From Streptomyces noursei ATCC 11455 (GTDB lineage: Bacteria; Actinomycetota; Actinomycetes; Streptomycetales; Streptomycetaceae), in the NCBI RefSeq assembly GCF_001704275.1, contig NZ_CP011533.1, positions 1,798,001 through 1,862,000 of the forward strand: a stretch of DNA of 64,000 bases, in the 5' to 3' direction. A model generated the notes under the pieces. The model was not told the DNA's origin. It saw only the letters and a list, made by a program, of their open reading frames with translations, and searched no databases. Position numbers and translations under genes: made by a program. Shown here one piece after another: positions 38,324 to 47,508 of this stretch. The stretch's first letter is position 1. Every line of letters begins with the position of its first letter.

Positions 38324-39145
38324 ATGAGCCTGAGCCCCGCCCGGCCGTTCCGGCCGTCTCGGTCGTTGTGTATCGCCTTGGCGCTGATGCCGGTGCTCGG
38401 TGTCGGGACGCTCGCGGCGTGCGACGCGGCCCGGGCGTCGGCGTCGCAGGAGCGGCCGGTGAAGGTGGGGCTGGGGTCGGCGAGCGGGAACCCCACGGTG
38501 CAGGCCGGCGACCAGCTGCGGGTCAGCGCGGACGGCGGAGTGTTGACCGAGGTGACGGTGACCGATCCCCGGGGCCGGCAGCTGGTCGGCGGGTTCAGCC
38601 AGGGCGGGACGGTGTGGACGTCGCGGGCCAAGGCCGCGCCGGAGACCAAGTACTCCGTGCTCGCCCGGACCAAGAGCGACCAGGGCGCCACCACCGAGGC
38701 CAAGGAGTCCCTGACCACCGGGAAGGTGGCCAAGCGGAACCGGGTGTCGTTCAGCCCCCGGCCGCGCGGCGGGGTGGTCGGCGTGGACGATCCGATCCGG
38801 CTGACGTTCGCCTTCCCCATACGGGACCGGGAGGCGGTGGAGCGGCGATTGTCGGTGATCACCGACAATCGAAGCGAGGGGGCCTGGTCATGGGAGCCCA
38901 CGCACGGCGGCAAGGACCGGATCGTCTGGCGGCCGACGCACGAGTGGAAGCCGGGCACCAAGGTCACCGTACGGGCCGAGCTGAACGGTGTGGACTCCGG
39001 TGACGGGCGCTTCTTCACCAAGGATTACGGGTTGCGGTTCACCGTGGGGCGCAGTGCGCCCGTCCGGTCGGACCTCGATTCTGACGCGTACATCACACCC
39101 GGACTCGGACCTGCGCCGGCTTTATGGCAAGGTCCAGGTGGGTGA
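38324..39145 (+). pseudogene. Truncated L,D-transpeptidase: Ig-like lipoprotein part without catalytic domain
   Basis: This 273-residue frame starts with a lipoprotein signal (LGVGTLAAC). Its two Ig-like domains are those that precede the YkuD domain in actinobacterial L,D-transpeptidases (PTVQAGDQLRVSADGG, FSPRPRGGVVGVDDPI, VWRPTHEWKPGTKVTVRAE, YGLRFTVGRS). Full-length homologues continue after this last segment with about 150-200 residues containing SHGC. Here the sequence instead becomes unrelated (DLDSDAYITPGLGP) and stops, 160 bases before lysX. No remnant of the catalytic domain is visible. It may still yield a lipid-anchored Ig protein. GGAAAG precedes the ATG. Confidence 0.7.
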
Positions 39146-39305
39146 CCCCCAGTGGTGGTCACCGAACCCTCCCTGCGAGGGACAGACAACCGAGGGGCGG
39201 GACCGGAGACTGGATGGTCGGCCGGTCGCAGCGGCAGTGGACCGGAGGCGGAGCGAGCGCCTCGTGTCGGGCTGTCGACCCCTTTTCAGAGCCTAATGTG
39301 ACGGA

Positions 39306-42300
39306 ATGAGCACCGTGCAGGACCAGGATCAACTCACGGGGTGGCGGCGCTTCCGGCGCCGCGTCCCCAATGGCTTCGCCATCCTCTTCAGCTTGCTGGG
39401 GCTCTTCTGTGCCCTGACGGCGCTGATCGGACCCCTTCGGCGCACCCTCCATTCGACGATCTACTGGCTGGACACGCTCACCATCCCGGTGACGCCGAAC
39501 TTCGCCTACGCCGCGTTCCTCTTCCTCCTGGCCGCGGCGATGACCGCGCGGAAACGGGTGGCCCTGTGGTTCGTCGTCGCGTACATGGTGCTGAACGTCC
39601 TCGCCGACGCGCTGTTCCTGGCGGCCGGGTACTGGGAGTTCAGCTTCTCCCTGGTGCTGTGCGCCGGGGCGCTGGTGCTGCTGCTCGTCTCGCACCGTGA
39701 GTTCTACGCGATCACCCGGCGCGGCGCGTTCCTGCGGGCCGCGCTGGTGCTCGCCGGCGGGCTCGTGGTCGCGGTGCTGATCGGCTGGGGCCTGGTGTCG
39801 TTGGCGCCCGGTTCGCTGGAGAGCGGGGGTGGCAACCGGCTGCTGTGGGCGGCCAACCGGGTGTGCGGTGGGCTGGTCGGCGGCCGGATCGTCGAGGGGC
39901 ACCCGCCGCACTGGATCGGCACCCTGCTCGGGCTGCTGGGCGCACTGGCGCTGCTCAACGCCGCCGCCGCGCTGTTCCGGTCGCAGCGGATGGAAGCCGC
40001 GCTGCACGGCGACGAGGAGGACCGGATCCGGGCGCTGCTGTCGAAGTACGGCAGTCAGGACTCGCTCGGCTACTTCGCGACCCGTCGCGACAAGGCCGTG
40101 GTCTTCTCTCCGAGCGGCAAGGCGGCGGTCACCTACCGTGTCGAGGCCGGCGTCTGTCTGGCCAGTGGTGACCCGGTCGGTGACCGGGAGGCGTGGGGTC
40201 CGGCGATCGACGCGTGGCTGGACGTCGCGGGTCGGTACGGCTGGCAGCCGGCCGTGATGGGCGCGAGCGAGGACGGCGCGAAGGCGTTCGCGCGCGCCGG
40301 GCTGGGTGCGCTGCAACTCGGTGACGAGGCGATCCTGCATGTGGCGCAGTTCGATCTGGACGGCCGGGACATGCGGGTCACGCGTCAGGCCGTCAACCGT
40401 GTGGAGCGGGCCGGGGCGACATTCCGGGTCCGGCGCCACGCGGAGTTGACGGACGCCGAGATGCAGGAGGTCATCCACCGCGCGGACGCGTGGCGGGACA
40501 CCGAGACCGAGCGTGGTTTCTCGATGGCGCTGGACCGGCTCGGTGACGAGCAGGACGGCGACTGCCTGCTGGCCGAGGCGTTCGACGCGGACGGCAACAT
40601 GATCGCGCTGCTGTCGTTCGTGCCGTGGGGCAAGGACGGCATCTCGCTGGACGTCATGCGACGGGACCGCAGTGCGCCGAACGGCGTGATGGAGTTCATG
40701 GTCGCGCAGCTGTGCGCGCAGGCCGGGTCGATCGGGGTGCGGCGGATCTCGCTGAACTTCGCGGTGTTCCGGTCCGCCTTCGAGGAGGGTGCCCGGATCG
40801 GTGCCGGTCCGGTGCTGAAGTTCTGGCGCCGGCTGCTGCTGTTCTTCTCCCGCTGGTGGCAGCTGGAGGCGCTGTACCGCTCGAACTCGAAGTACCTGCC
40901 GGAGTGGTACCCGCGGTTCCTGTGCTACGCGGACGCCGGTGCGCTGGCGCGGATCGGTACGGCGTCGGGTATCGCCGAGGGCTTCGTGGCGGTGCCGAGC
41001 CTGGGCAAGCTGTGGGGCAAGGGGCACAAGAAGCGGGTGCTGGCCCCGGCGAGCACCGCGGGTCTGCCGTCGCTGGACGAGCTGGGCCTGGTGCAGGCCG
41101 AGCCGGCCACCGCGGAGGAGCAGCGGGAGCGGGAGCTGGCCGCGCTGCCGGAGCAGGTGCGGGTGCGGCACCGGAAGCTGGAGCGACTGCGGGAGGCGGG
41201 GACCGACCCGTATCCGGTGGGCGTGCAGCGGACGCACACGCTGGGCCAGGTCCGTGAGGAGCACCGGGAGCTGGCGGCCGGGACGCGTACCGGCAAGACC
41301 GTGACGGTGGCCGGGCGGGTGCTGCTGACCCGTGACCACGGTGGTGTGCTGTTCGCGGTGCTGCGGGACTGGTCGGGCGATCTGCAGATCGCGGTGACCC
41401 GGGACTCGGGCGAGGAGCTGCTGGAGCGCTTCGGTGCGGATGTGGACCTCGGTGACCACGTGGAGGCCGAGGGCGAGGTCGGTACCAGTGACCGCGGTGA
41501 GCTGACGGTGTTCGTGACGCAGTGGCGGTTGACCGCCAAGTGTCTGCGTCCGCTGCCGGACAAGCGGCGTGGGCTGTCCGACCCGGAGGCCCGGGTCCGT
41601 CAGCGGTACGTGGACCTGGTGGTGTCGCCGGGTGCGCGGGAGACCGTGCGGGCGCGCAGCACGGCGGTTCAGGCGCTGCGGCAGGGGCTGATCGACCGGG
41701 GTTACCTGGAGGTCGAGACGCCGATGCTGCAGCAGATCCACGGTGGTGCGAACGCGCGTCCGTTCCACACCCACATCAACGCCTACGACCTGGACCTGTA
41801 TCTGCGGATCGCGCCGGAGCTGTATCTCAAGCGGCTCTGCGTGGGCGGTATGGAGAAGGTCTTCGAGATGGGGCGGACGTTCCGCAACGAGGGCATCTCG
41901 TACAAGCACAACCCCGAGTTCACGATGTTGGAGGCGTACCAGGCGTTCGCCGACTACGACGTGATGCTGAACCTGACCCGGGAGTTGATCCAGGGTGCGG
42001 CGATCGCCGCGTTCGGCACCGCGACCGCGCGGAAGGCGGACAAGAACGGGCGGCTGGTCGAGCACGACATCTCGGGCATCTGGCCGGTGAAGACGGTGTA
42101 CGGGGCGATTTCCGAGGCGCTGGGCGAGGAGGTCGACGCGGACACCGATCCGGAGGTGCTGCGGCGGCTGTGCCAGGCGGCGTCGGTGCCGGTCAAGCCG
42201 GAGATGGGCCGGGGCGACATCGTGTTGGAGATGTACGAGCGGCTGGTCGAGGAGAAGACCACGCTGCCGACCTTCTACAAGGACTTCCCGACCGATGTCT

Positions 42301-42620
42301 CGCCGCTGACCCGTCAGCACCGGGTCGATCCGCGGGTCGCGGAGCGCTGGGACCTGGTGGCGTTCGGCACCGAGCTGGGCACCGCCTACTCGGAGCTGAC
42401 CGACCCGGTCGAGCAGCGGCGGCGGTTGACCGCGCAGTCGCTGTTGGCGGCCGGTGGTGACCCGGAGGCGATGGAGCTGGACGAGGACTTCCTCCAGGCT
42501 CTGGAGTACGCGATGCCGCCGACCGGTGGTCTGGGTATCGGTGTGGACCGGCTGGTGATGTTCCTGACCGGTCTGTCGATCCGCGAGACGCTGCCGTTCC
42601 CGCTGGTGCGGAAGCGCTGA
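39306..42620 (+). CDS. lysX: Bifunctional lysylphosphatidylglycerol synthetase/lysine-tRNA ligase LysX
   Basis: A 1104-residue fusion that charges tRNA with lysine and transfers it to membrane phosphatidylglycerol, lowering surface charge and sensitivity to cationic peptides. Residues about 20-225 hold membrane helices and about 240-580 the DUF2156-type aminoacyl transferase ([20 protein letters not shown]). An OB-fold follows at about 645-745, then a class II LysRS domain with motif 2 ([14 protein letters not shown], about 859) and motif 3 ([13 protein letters not shown], about 1076). Both halves look intact. It lies downstream of the truncated L,D-transpeptidase; a strong hairpin follows. 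Confidence 0.95.
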   Translation: MSTVQDQDQLTGWRRFRRRVPNGFAILFSLLGLFCALTALIGPLRRTLHSTIYWLDTLTIPVTPNFAYAAFLFLLAAAMTARKRVALWFVVAYMVLNVLADALFLAAGYWEFSFSLVLCAGALVLLLVSHREFYAITRRGAFLRAALVLAGGLVVAVLIGWGLVSLAPGSLESGGGNRLLWAANRVCGGLVGGRIVEGHPPHWIGTLLGLLGALALLNAAAALFRSQRMEAALHGDEEDRIRALLSKYGSQDSLGYFATRRDKAVVFSPSGKAAVTYRVEAGVCLASGDPVGDREAWGPAIDAWLDVAGRYGWQPAVMGASEDGAKAFARAGLGALQLGDEAILHVAQFDLDGRDMRVTRQAVNRVERAGATFRVRRHAELTDAEMQEVIHRADAWRDTETERGFSMALDRLGDEQDGDCLLAEAFDADGNMIALLSFVPWGKDGISLDVMRRDRSAPNGVMEFMVAQLCAQAGSIGVRRISLNFAVFRSAFEEGARIGAGPVLKFWRRLLLFFSRWWQLEALYRSNSKYLPEWYPRFLCYADAGALARIGTASGIAEGFVAVPSLGKLWGKGHKKRVLAPASTAGLPSLDELGLVQAEPATAEEQRERELAALPEQVRVRHRKLERLREAGTDPYPVGVQRTHTLGQVREEHRELAAGTRTGKTVTVAGRVLLTRDHGGVLFAVLRDWSGDLQIAVTRDSGEELLERFGADVDLGDHVEAEGEVGTSDRGELTVFVTQWRLTAKCLRPLPDKRRGLSDPEARVRQRYVDLVVSPGARETVRARSTAVQALRQGLIDRGYLEVETPMLQQIHGGANARPFHTHINAYDLDLYLRIAPELYLKRLCVGGMEKVFEMGRTFRNEGISYKHNPEFTMLEAYQAFADYDVMLNLTRELIQGAAIAAFGTATARKADKNGRLVEHDISGIWPVKTVYGAISEALGEEVDADTDPEVLRRLCQAASVPVKPEMGRGDIVLEMYERLVEEKTTLPTFYKDFPTDVSPLTRQHRVDPRVAERWDLVAFGTELGTAYSELTDPVEQRRRLTAQSLLAAGGDPEAMELDEDFLQALEYAMPPTGGLGIGVDRLVMFLTGLSIRETLPFPLVRKR

Positions 42621-42637
42621 TCGCGCGGGGTTCCCGA

Positions 42638-42677
42638 GCGCCGGCCGGGCTGGATCTTCTTCCAGCCCGGCCGGCGC
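42638..42677. terminator. Very strong bidirectional terminator hairpin
   Basis: A perfect 17-base-pair stem (arm GCGCCGGCCGGGCTGGA) closes the loop TCTTCT and is followed by TTT on the plus strand. It lies between the convergent lysX and hydroxyacid dehydrogenase genes. Confidence 0.85.
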
Positions 42678-42693
42678 TTTCGTATGTCTGTCC

Positions 42694-43719
42694 CTAGGCG
42701 TTGGCCTGGTGGTGGAGCGGTTCGCCGCGGAGGTAGCGGCCGACCTCGGCGGCGACGATCTCGGCGGCCTTGTGGGCGACCTGTTGGCTGCCGCCGGCGA
42801 TGTGCGGGGTGAGGACGACGCCGGGGGCGGTGAGCAGGCGGGAGCCGGCCGGGACGGGTTCTTCGGGGAAGACGTCGAAGCCGGCGCCGGCGAGGTGTCC
42901 GGTCTCCAGGGCGTCGCAGACCGCGTCGTAGTCGAGGAGCGCGCCGCGGGCGCAGTTGACGAGGACCGAGCCGCGGGGCATCGCGGCGATCTGGGCGCGG
43001 CCGATCATGCCGGTGGTCTCGGGGGTGACCCGGGCGTGCAGGGAGACGATGCGGGAGCGGGTGAGCAGTTCGTCGAGGGTGACCTGCTCGGCGGGGCCGG
43101 CGAGTGCCTCGGGGCGGACGTAGGGGTCGTGGACGAGGACGTGGGCGCCCATGGCGTGCAGGACCTTGGCGACGCGGCTGCCGATGGCGCCGAAGCCGAT
43201 CAGGCCGATGGTGGTGCCGTCGATCTCGATGCCGCAGTTGTCGTAGTCGTAGTAGTCGCCGCGCCAGATGCCGTGGCGCAGGTCGGTGTGGGTGTCGCCG
43301 ACGCCGCGGGCGGCTGCCAGCAGCAGGGTGAGGGTGTGTTCGGCGGTGGCGGTGGCGTTGCGGCCGGGGGCGTTGCAGACGGCGACGCCGTGGCGGGTGG
43401 CGGCTTCGAGGTTGGCGTTGACCGGGCCGCCGCGGCTGGTGCAGAAGAGCTTGAGGTCGGGGCAGTTGGCGAGGATGCGTTCGGTGAGCGGGCCGTGTTC
43501 GGTGACGCAGATCTCGATGCCGTGGAGGGCTTCGATCATGTCGTCCTCGGTGCCGGATGCCTCGTGGACCTCGGCGACGGGGCCGAAGGGGGTGTGCGGC
43601 CAGCCGAACTGGATCTCGCGTATCTCCAGTGGGGTGTCCCCGGCCGCCTTGCGTACGGCAGCGCTGAAGAGGCCGGGGCGGATGAAGTGGTTGCCGGCGG
43701 CGAGGACGGTGGTGGTCAT
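42694..43719 (-). CDS. D-2-hydroxyacid dehydrogenase (PGDH-like)
   Basis: A 341-residue NAD-dependent dehydrogenase. The Rossmann motif GLIGFGAIGSRVAK is at about residue 176. Catalytic Arg is in VNCARGALLD (about 262), the acidic residue in FDVFPEEP (about 289), and the His in LTPHIAGG (about 309). It should interconvert a 2-hydroxy and a 2-keto acid. It is the last gene of the sugar-kinase cluster, 47 bases after the phosphatase gene, and AGGAG lies 10 bases before its ATG. In this context the substrate is probably a sugar-derived acid, not serine-pathway phosphoglycerate. Confidence 0.87.
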   Translation of the reverse strand: MTTTVLAAGNHFIRPGLFSAAVRKAAGDTPLEIREIQFGWPHTPFGPVAEVHEASGTEDDMIEALHGIEICVTEHGPLTERILANCPDLKLFCTSRGGPVNANLEAATRHGVAVCNAPGRNATATAEHTLTLLLAAARGVGDTHTDLRHGIWRGDYYDYDNCGIEIDGTTIGLIGFGAIGSRVAKVLHAMGAHVLVHDPYVRPEALAGPAEQVTLDELLTRSRIVSLHARVTPETTGMIGRAQIAAMPRGSVLVNCARGALLDYDAVCDALETGHLAGAGFDVFPEEPVPAGSRLLTAPGVVLTPHIAGGSQQVAHKAAEIVAAEVGRYLRGEPLHHQANA

Positions 43720-43766
43720 GGGGGGTGCTTCTCCTGGGGTGCGGTGGGGTGGGTGGTGGTGGCTGG

Positions 43767-44393
43767 TCAGGGCAGGGCGGGGGCGGCGGTGAGGGCGGGG
43801 GCGTTGAGGCGGAGGAGGGCGGTGTGGCCGTCGGTGATGCGGATTTCGGTGAGTGCGCCGTTGTGGAGTTGGGGGAAGGTGCGGCGGTATTCGGCGAGGG
43901 GGATGCCGAGGAGGTGGCAGAGCAGGACGCGGATGAGGGTGGAGTGGGCGACGATCAGGATGCGGCCGTGCGGCTGGTCGTGGGCGAGTTCGGTGAGGCA
44001 GGCGGCGGCGCGTTCCGCGGCGTGGCGGGGGTGTTCGCCGCCGGGGAGGTGGTGCTCGGCGGGGTCGGCGAGGAAGGCGGCCAGGCTCCGGGGGAAGCGT
44101 TGCCGCATGTCGTCGCGGGTCAGGCCCTCGCCTTGGCCGAAGTCGAGTTCGTAGAGCCGTTCGTCGACGTGGGGGGTGAGGCCGCAGGCGTCGGCGGCGG
44201 GGGCGGCGGTGAGGCGGGCGCGGGAGAGGGGGGAGGTCCAGATGGCGGTGAGGTCGGCGGTGGCGGCCCAGTGGGCGAGGGTCTGGGCCTGTTCGCGGCC
44301 GCGGTCGGTGAGCGGGACGTCGGAGCGGCCGGCGTAGCGGTTCTCCGCGTGCCAGACGGTCTCGCCGTGGCGGACGAGGAGGAAGTCGGTCAC
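43767..44393 (-). CDS. Histidine phosphatase family protein
   Basis: A 208-residue phosphoglycerate-mutase-like phosphatase. Catalytic RHGET is at residues 8-12, and the second His is in LIVAHSTLIRVLL (about 153). A Glu/Gln-rich segment (YELDFGQGEGLT, about 90) resembles small-molecule phosphatases such as CobC. It probably dephosphorylates a metabolite of the adjacent kinase pathway. The GTG start overlaps the kinase stop (GTGA). Confidence 0.87.
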   Translation of the reverse strand: MTDFLLVRHGETVWHAENRYAGRSDVPLTDRGREQAQTLAHWAATADLTAIWTSPLSRARLTAAPAADACGLTPHVDERLYELDFGQGEGLTRDDMRQRFPRSLAAFLADPAEHHLPGGEHPRHAAERAAACLTELAHDQPHGRILIVAHSTLIRVLLCHLLGIPLAEYRRTFPQLHNGALTEIRITDGHTALLRLNAPALTAAPALP

Positions 44394-45919
44394 TGGGCGG
44401 CCCTCCTGAGGGCGTGGTCGGCCACGGCGGGGTCGAGCCAGCCACGGCGGGTGAGTTCGGTGACGAAGCGGTGGTAGGTGGGGAGGTGGCGGGCGGTGCG
44501 TTCGGGGGCGGGGTGGATCGGGGTGCCGGGGCGGACCATGGCGGCGGCGGTCTCGGGGAGGGGGGCGCCGGTGGCGGTGGCGGCGAGGACGGCCATGCCG
44601 AGGGCGCCTTCGGCGTGTTCGGGGACGTGGACGGTGCGGCCGAGGACTTCGGCGCGCAGGCGGCACCAGTAGGTGTTGCGGGCGCCGCCGCCGGTGAAGG
44701 TGAGGGGGCCGTCGGTGGGGGCACCGAGGTGGTCGAGGTAGTCGAAGCAGAGGCGTTCGAGGCAGGCGACGCCGAGGAGGTAGGCGTGGAACTCGGTGGC
44801 GCGGGTGGGGATGTCGCCGAGGATGAAGGGTTCGGCTTCGGGGGCGCGGAAGGGGAAGCGTTCGCCGCCGGTGGAGACGAGGGGGTAGGCGACGGCGTCG
44901 GGGTCGAGGGCGGCGGCCTGTTCGGTGAGCACGTCGAGGTTCTCGCCGTGGAAGTACTGGGAGATGACGCCGGCGCCGCTGCTGGAGGCGCCGCCGGGCA
45001 GCCAGGTGTCGCCGGGTCCGCGGTGGCAGTAGACGACGCCGGCGGGGTCGCGGATGAGGTGGTCGCTGCTGCCTTTGAGGACGAGGGTGGTGCCGAGGAC
45101 GGCGTTCCAGGCGCCGGGGGTGAGTGCGCCGGCGCCGATCTGGGCGGCGCAGCCGTCGGTCATGCCGGCGACGATGGTGGTTCCGGTGGGGATGCCGGTG
45201 GCGTCGGCGGCTTCGGGGCCGACGGTGCCGAGGACGGTGCCGGGGCGGACGACGTCGGGCAGGAGGTCGGCGGGGATGCCGAGGGTGTCCATGACCTCGT
45301 GGGGCCAGCGTTCGTCGATGAGGTGGTAGCCGGTTTTGAGGGCGTGGCTGGTGTCGCTGGGGAGTTGGCGGCCGGCGAGTTTCCAGGTGATGAGGTCGAC
45401 CTGGTGGAGGAGGCGGGAGCCGGTGGCGAGGGCGGGGTCGTGGTCGAGGAGCCAGCGGAGTTTGGGCAGGGCCCAGGAGGGCGGCATGCTGCGGTAGCCG
45501 AGGTCCTGCCAGGTCGGTGCGCCGGCGGTGTTGACGGTTTCGGCCTGGTCGGTGGCGCGGCCGTCGTCGTACATGAGGGCGGGGGTGCGGGGGGTGCCGT
45601 GGGTGTCGGCGAGGAGGAGGGTGCCGGAGGTGCCGTCGATCGCCAGTCCGCGGATCCGGTGGGTGTCGAGGCCGGCGAGGGCCTCGCGGCAGGCGTCGGC
45701 GAGGGCGGTCCACCACTGGTGGGGGTCCTGTTCGTGGCGGTTGCCGGTGCGCTTGCTGGTGAGCGGGCGGGCGGCGGTGGCGAGGAGGGTGCCGGTGCCG
45801 TCGACGGCGAGGCAGCGGGCGCTCTGGGTGCCGAGGTCGAGGCCGAGCCAGATGGCGTCGGGGTCGCCGTGGGGGGCGGGTCCTGGGCCGGTGGGTCCGG
45901 GGGCGTGCGGGTCAGACAC
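44390..45919 (-). CDS. FGGY-family carbohydrate kinase (second of two)
   Basis: A 509-residue sugar kinase. Landmarks are WLGLDLGTQSARCLAVD (phosphate 1), GLAIDGTSGTLLLAD (about 89), VAGMTDGCAAQIGAGA (about 250) and TFTGGGARNTYWCR (about 409). It most resembles the group of FGGY enzymes that phosphorylate ribulose or similar ketoses, but the sugar cannot be told from sequence. Its GTG start overlaps the preceding kinase gene by 8 bases and its stop overlaps the phosphatase start by 4, so the whole set is translated as one unit. Confidence 0.87.
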   Translation of the reverse strand: MSDPHAPGPTGPGPAPHGDPDAIWLGLDLGTQSARCLAVDGTGTLLATAARPLTSKRTGNRHEQDPHQWWTALADACREALAGLDTHRIRGLAIDGTSGTLLLADTHGTPRTPALMYDDGRATDQAETVNTAGAPTWQDLGYRSMPPSWALPKLRWLLDHDPALATGSRLLHQVDLITWKLAGRQLPSDTSHALKTGYHLIDERWPHEVMDTLGIPADLLPDVVRPGTVLGTVGPEAADATGIPTGTTIVAGMTDGCAAQIGAGALTPGAWNAVLGTTLVLKGSSDHLIRDPAGVVYCHRGPGDTWLPGGASSSGAGVISQYFHGENLDVLTEQAAALDPDAVAYPLVSTGGERFPFRAPEAEPFILGDIPTRATEFHAYLLGVACLERLCFDYLDHLGAPTDGPLTFTGGGARNTYWCRLRAEVLGRTVHVPEHAEGALGMAVLAATATGAPLPETAAAMVRPGTPIHPAPERTARHLPTYHRFVTELTRRGWLDPAVADHALRRAAQ

Positions 45920-47495
45920 GGATGCCTCCTGGGGCGGGGTGCTCGGTGGGGTGGTGCGTGGGGTCGGTGCGACGGGGGGTGGGGGTGGTGGTGCGGGGTG
46001 CGGCGGGGGTGGGGCGCCAGGTGGTGGTGGTGCGCCAGCCGGCGGTGCGGGCGAGGCCGCGCCAGGTGAGGAAGTCGTCGTGGAGCGCGGCGTAGAAGGC
46101 GGCGCGCTCGGGGTCGGGCTGCCAGCTGCGCTGCATGTGGACGTAGGTGTCGGCGGCGCGGTGCATGCTGCTTTCGGCTCCGGTGCGGACCAGGCCGGTG
46201 AGGAAGGCGCCCTTGGCGCCGATTTCGGTGTCGCCGGAGCGGGCGGTGGGCACGCCGGTGGCGTCGGCGATCAGTGCGCACCAGGCGTCGCTGTTGGCAC
46301 CGCCGCCGCACAGGCGCAGTTCGGTGACGTCGGTGCGGGCGGCGGTCAGGCAGTCGCGCAGGACGAGGGAGAGGCCGTCGAAGACGGCGCGGGCGAGGTC
46401 GGCGGGGGTGTGGTCGAGGGACAGGCCCCAGAAGGAGCCGCGGGCGGCGGGGTCGAGGAACGGGGCGCGTTCGCCGGCCGGTGAGAGGTAGGGCAGGAAC
46501 ATCAGGCCGCGGGCGCCGGGTTCGGATTCGAAGGCGAGGCGGGAGAGTTCGGGTGGCCCGGGGAGGTGCAGCAGGCGGGCGGCCCAGCCGAGGACTTCGG
46601 CGCCGTTGAGGGTGGGGAAGGCGCGCAGGACGCGTTCCCGGCCGCGGTAGGCGATGTTGACGCCGGAGGGTTCGCCGGTGGTGTCGATGCCGGTGCGGAC
46701 GATTTCGGTGCACAGGGTGGTGCCGAGGATGCTGCATGCCTGGCCGGGGTTGACCACGCCGACGCCGCGGGCGGTGGCGGCGATGTCGTAGGGGGCCATG
46801 ACGACGGGCAGGCCGGCGGGCAGGCCGAGTTGGGTGGCAGCGTCGGTGGTGAGTTCGGCGATCCGTTGGTCCTCGCCGAGGACGGTGGGGAGCAGTCGGG
46901 CGTGGTCGGTGAGGCCGAAGAGTTCGACGATGGCGGGGTCGTAGTCGCCGGTGGTGTGGTTGAGGAAGGGTGCGGAGGCGTCGGATTCGTCGGTGGCGCG
47001 GACGCCGGTGAGGCGGAGGAAGAGCCAGCCGGCGGCGGTGAGCGAGGTGGCGGAGCGGGCGAGCCGGTCGGGGTCGTGAGCGGCGAGCCAGGCGAAGAGC
47101 GCGTTGGGCATGCCGGCGCAGGTCAGTGAGCCGTTGCGGCGGAAGGCGGCTTCGAGGAGGCCGTCGCGTTGCCAGGTGGTGAGCAGGTCGCCGGCGCGGC
47201 CGTCGGACCACAGGATGGCGGGGCCGGTGGGGCGGCCGTGGTCGTCGATCAGCCAGGCGCCGTCGCCCTGGGCGGTGAAGGAGACCAGCCAGACGGGGTC
47301 GGTGAGGTCGGTGAGCACGTCGCGGACGGTGCGGACGACGGCCTGCCAGACGGCGTCCATGTCCTGTTCGGCCCAGCCGGGGTGGGGGCGGAGGACTTCG
47401 GTGGCGACGCGGGAGACGGCGATCTCGTTGCCCCGGTCGTCGAAGACGACGGACTTGATGACGGTGGTGCCGGCGTCGATGGTCAGTACGGACAT
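45912..47495 (-). CDS. FGGY-family carbohydrate kinase (EryA-like, first of two)
   Basis: A 527-residue kinase distinct in sequence from its neighbour. Landmarks are LTIDAGTTVIKSVVFD, VSFTAQGDGAWLID (about 72), VVMAPYDIAATARGVG (about 230) and LRLCGGGANSDAWC (about 393). The early segment recalls erythritol-kinase-like proteins. The last 40 residues are a Thr/Pro/Arg-rich tail (TTTPTPRRTDPTHH) outside the fold. Together with a second kinase and a phosphatase it suggests a pathway with two phosphorylated sugar intermediates. Confidence 0.87.
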   Translation of the reverse strand: MSVLTIDAGTTVIKSVVFDDRGNEIAVSRVATEVLRPHPGWAEQDMDAVWQAVVRTVRDVLTDLTDPVWLVSFTAQGDGAWLIDDHGRPTGPAILWSDGRAGDLLTTWQRDGLLEAAFRRNGSLTCAGMPNALFAWLAAHDPDRLARSATSLTAAGWLFLRLTGVRATDESDASAPFLNHTTGDYDPAIVELFGLTDHARLLPTVLGEDQRIAELTTDAATQLGLPAGLPVVMAPYDIAATARGVGVVNPGQACSILGTTLCTEIVRTGIDTTGEPSGVNIAYRGRERVLRAFPTLNGAEVLGWAARLLHLPGPPELSRLAFESEPGARGLMFLPYLSPAGERAPFLDPAARGSFWGLSLDHTPADLARAVFDGLSLVLRDCLTAARTDVTELRLCGGGANSDAWCALIADATGVPTARSGDTEIGAKGAFLTGLVRTGAESSMHRAADTYVHMQRSWQPDPERAAFYAALHDDFLTWRGLARTAGWRTTTTWRPTPAAPRTTTPTPRRTDPTHHPTEHPAPGGIRV

Positions 47496-47508
47496 CAGCG
47501 GGGTCCTT

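Noticed and set aside
39159..42320. A 1053-codon minus-strand frame opposite lysX
   Set aside because: No domain can be recognised, while lysX on the other strand has intact synthetase and transferase motifs throughout.
42709..46484. Plus-strand frames of 200-550 codons rich in Gly, Val, Glu and Ala
   Set aside because: They are antisense to overlapping genes with clear kinase, phosphatase and dehydrogenase motifs, and result from the strong G bias of the plus strand.
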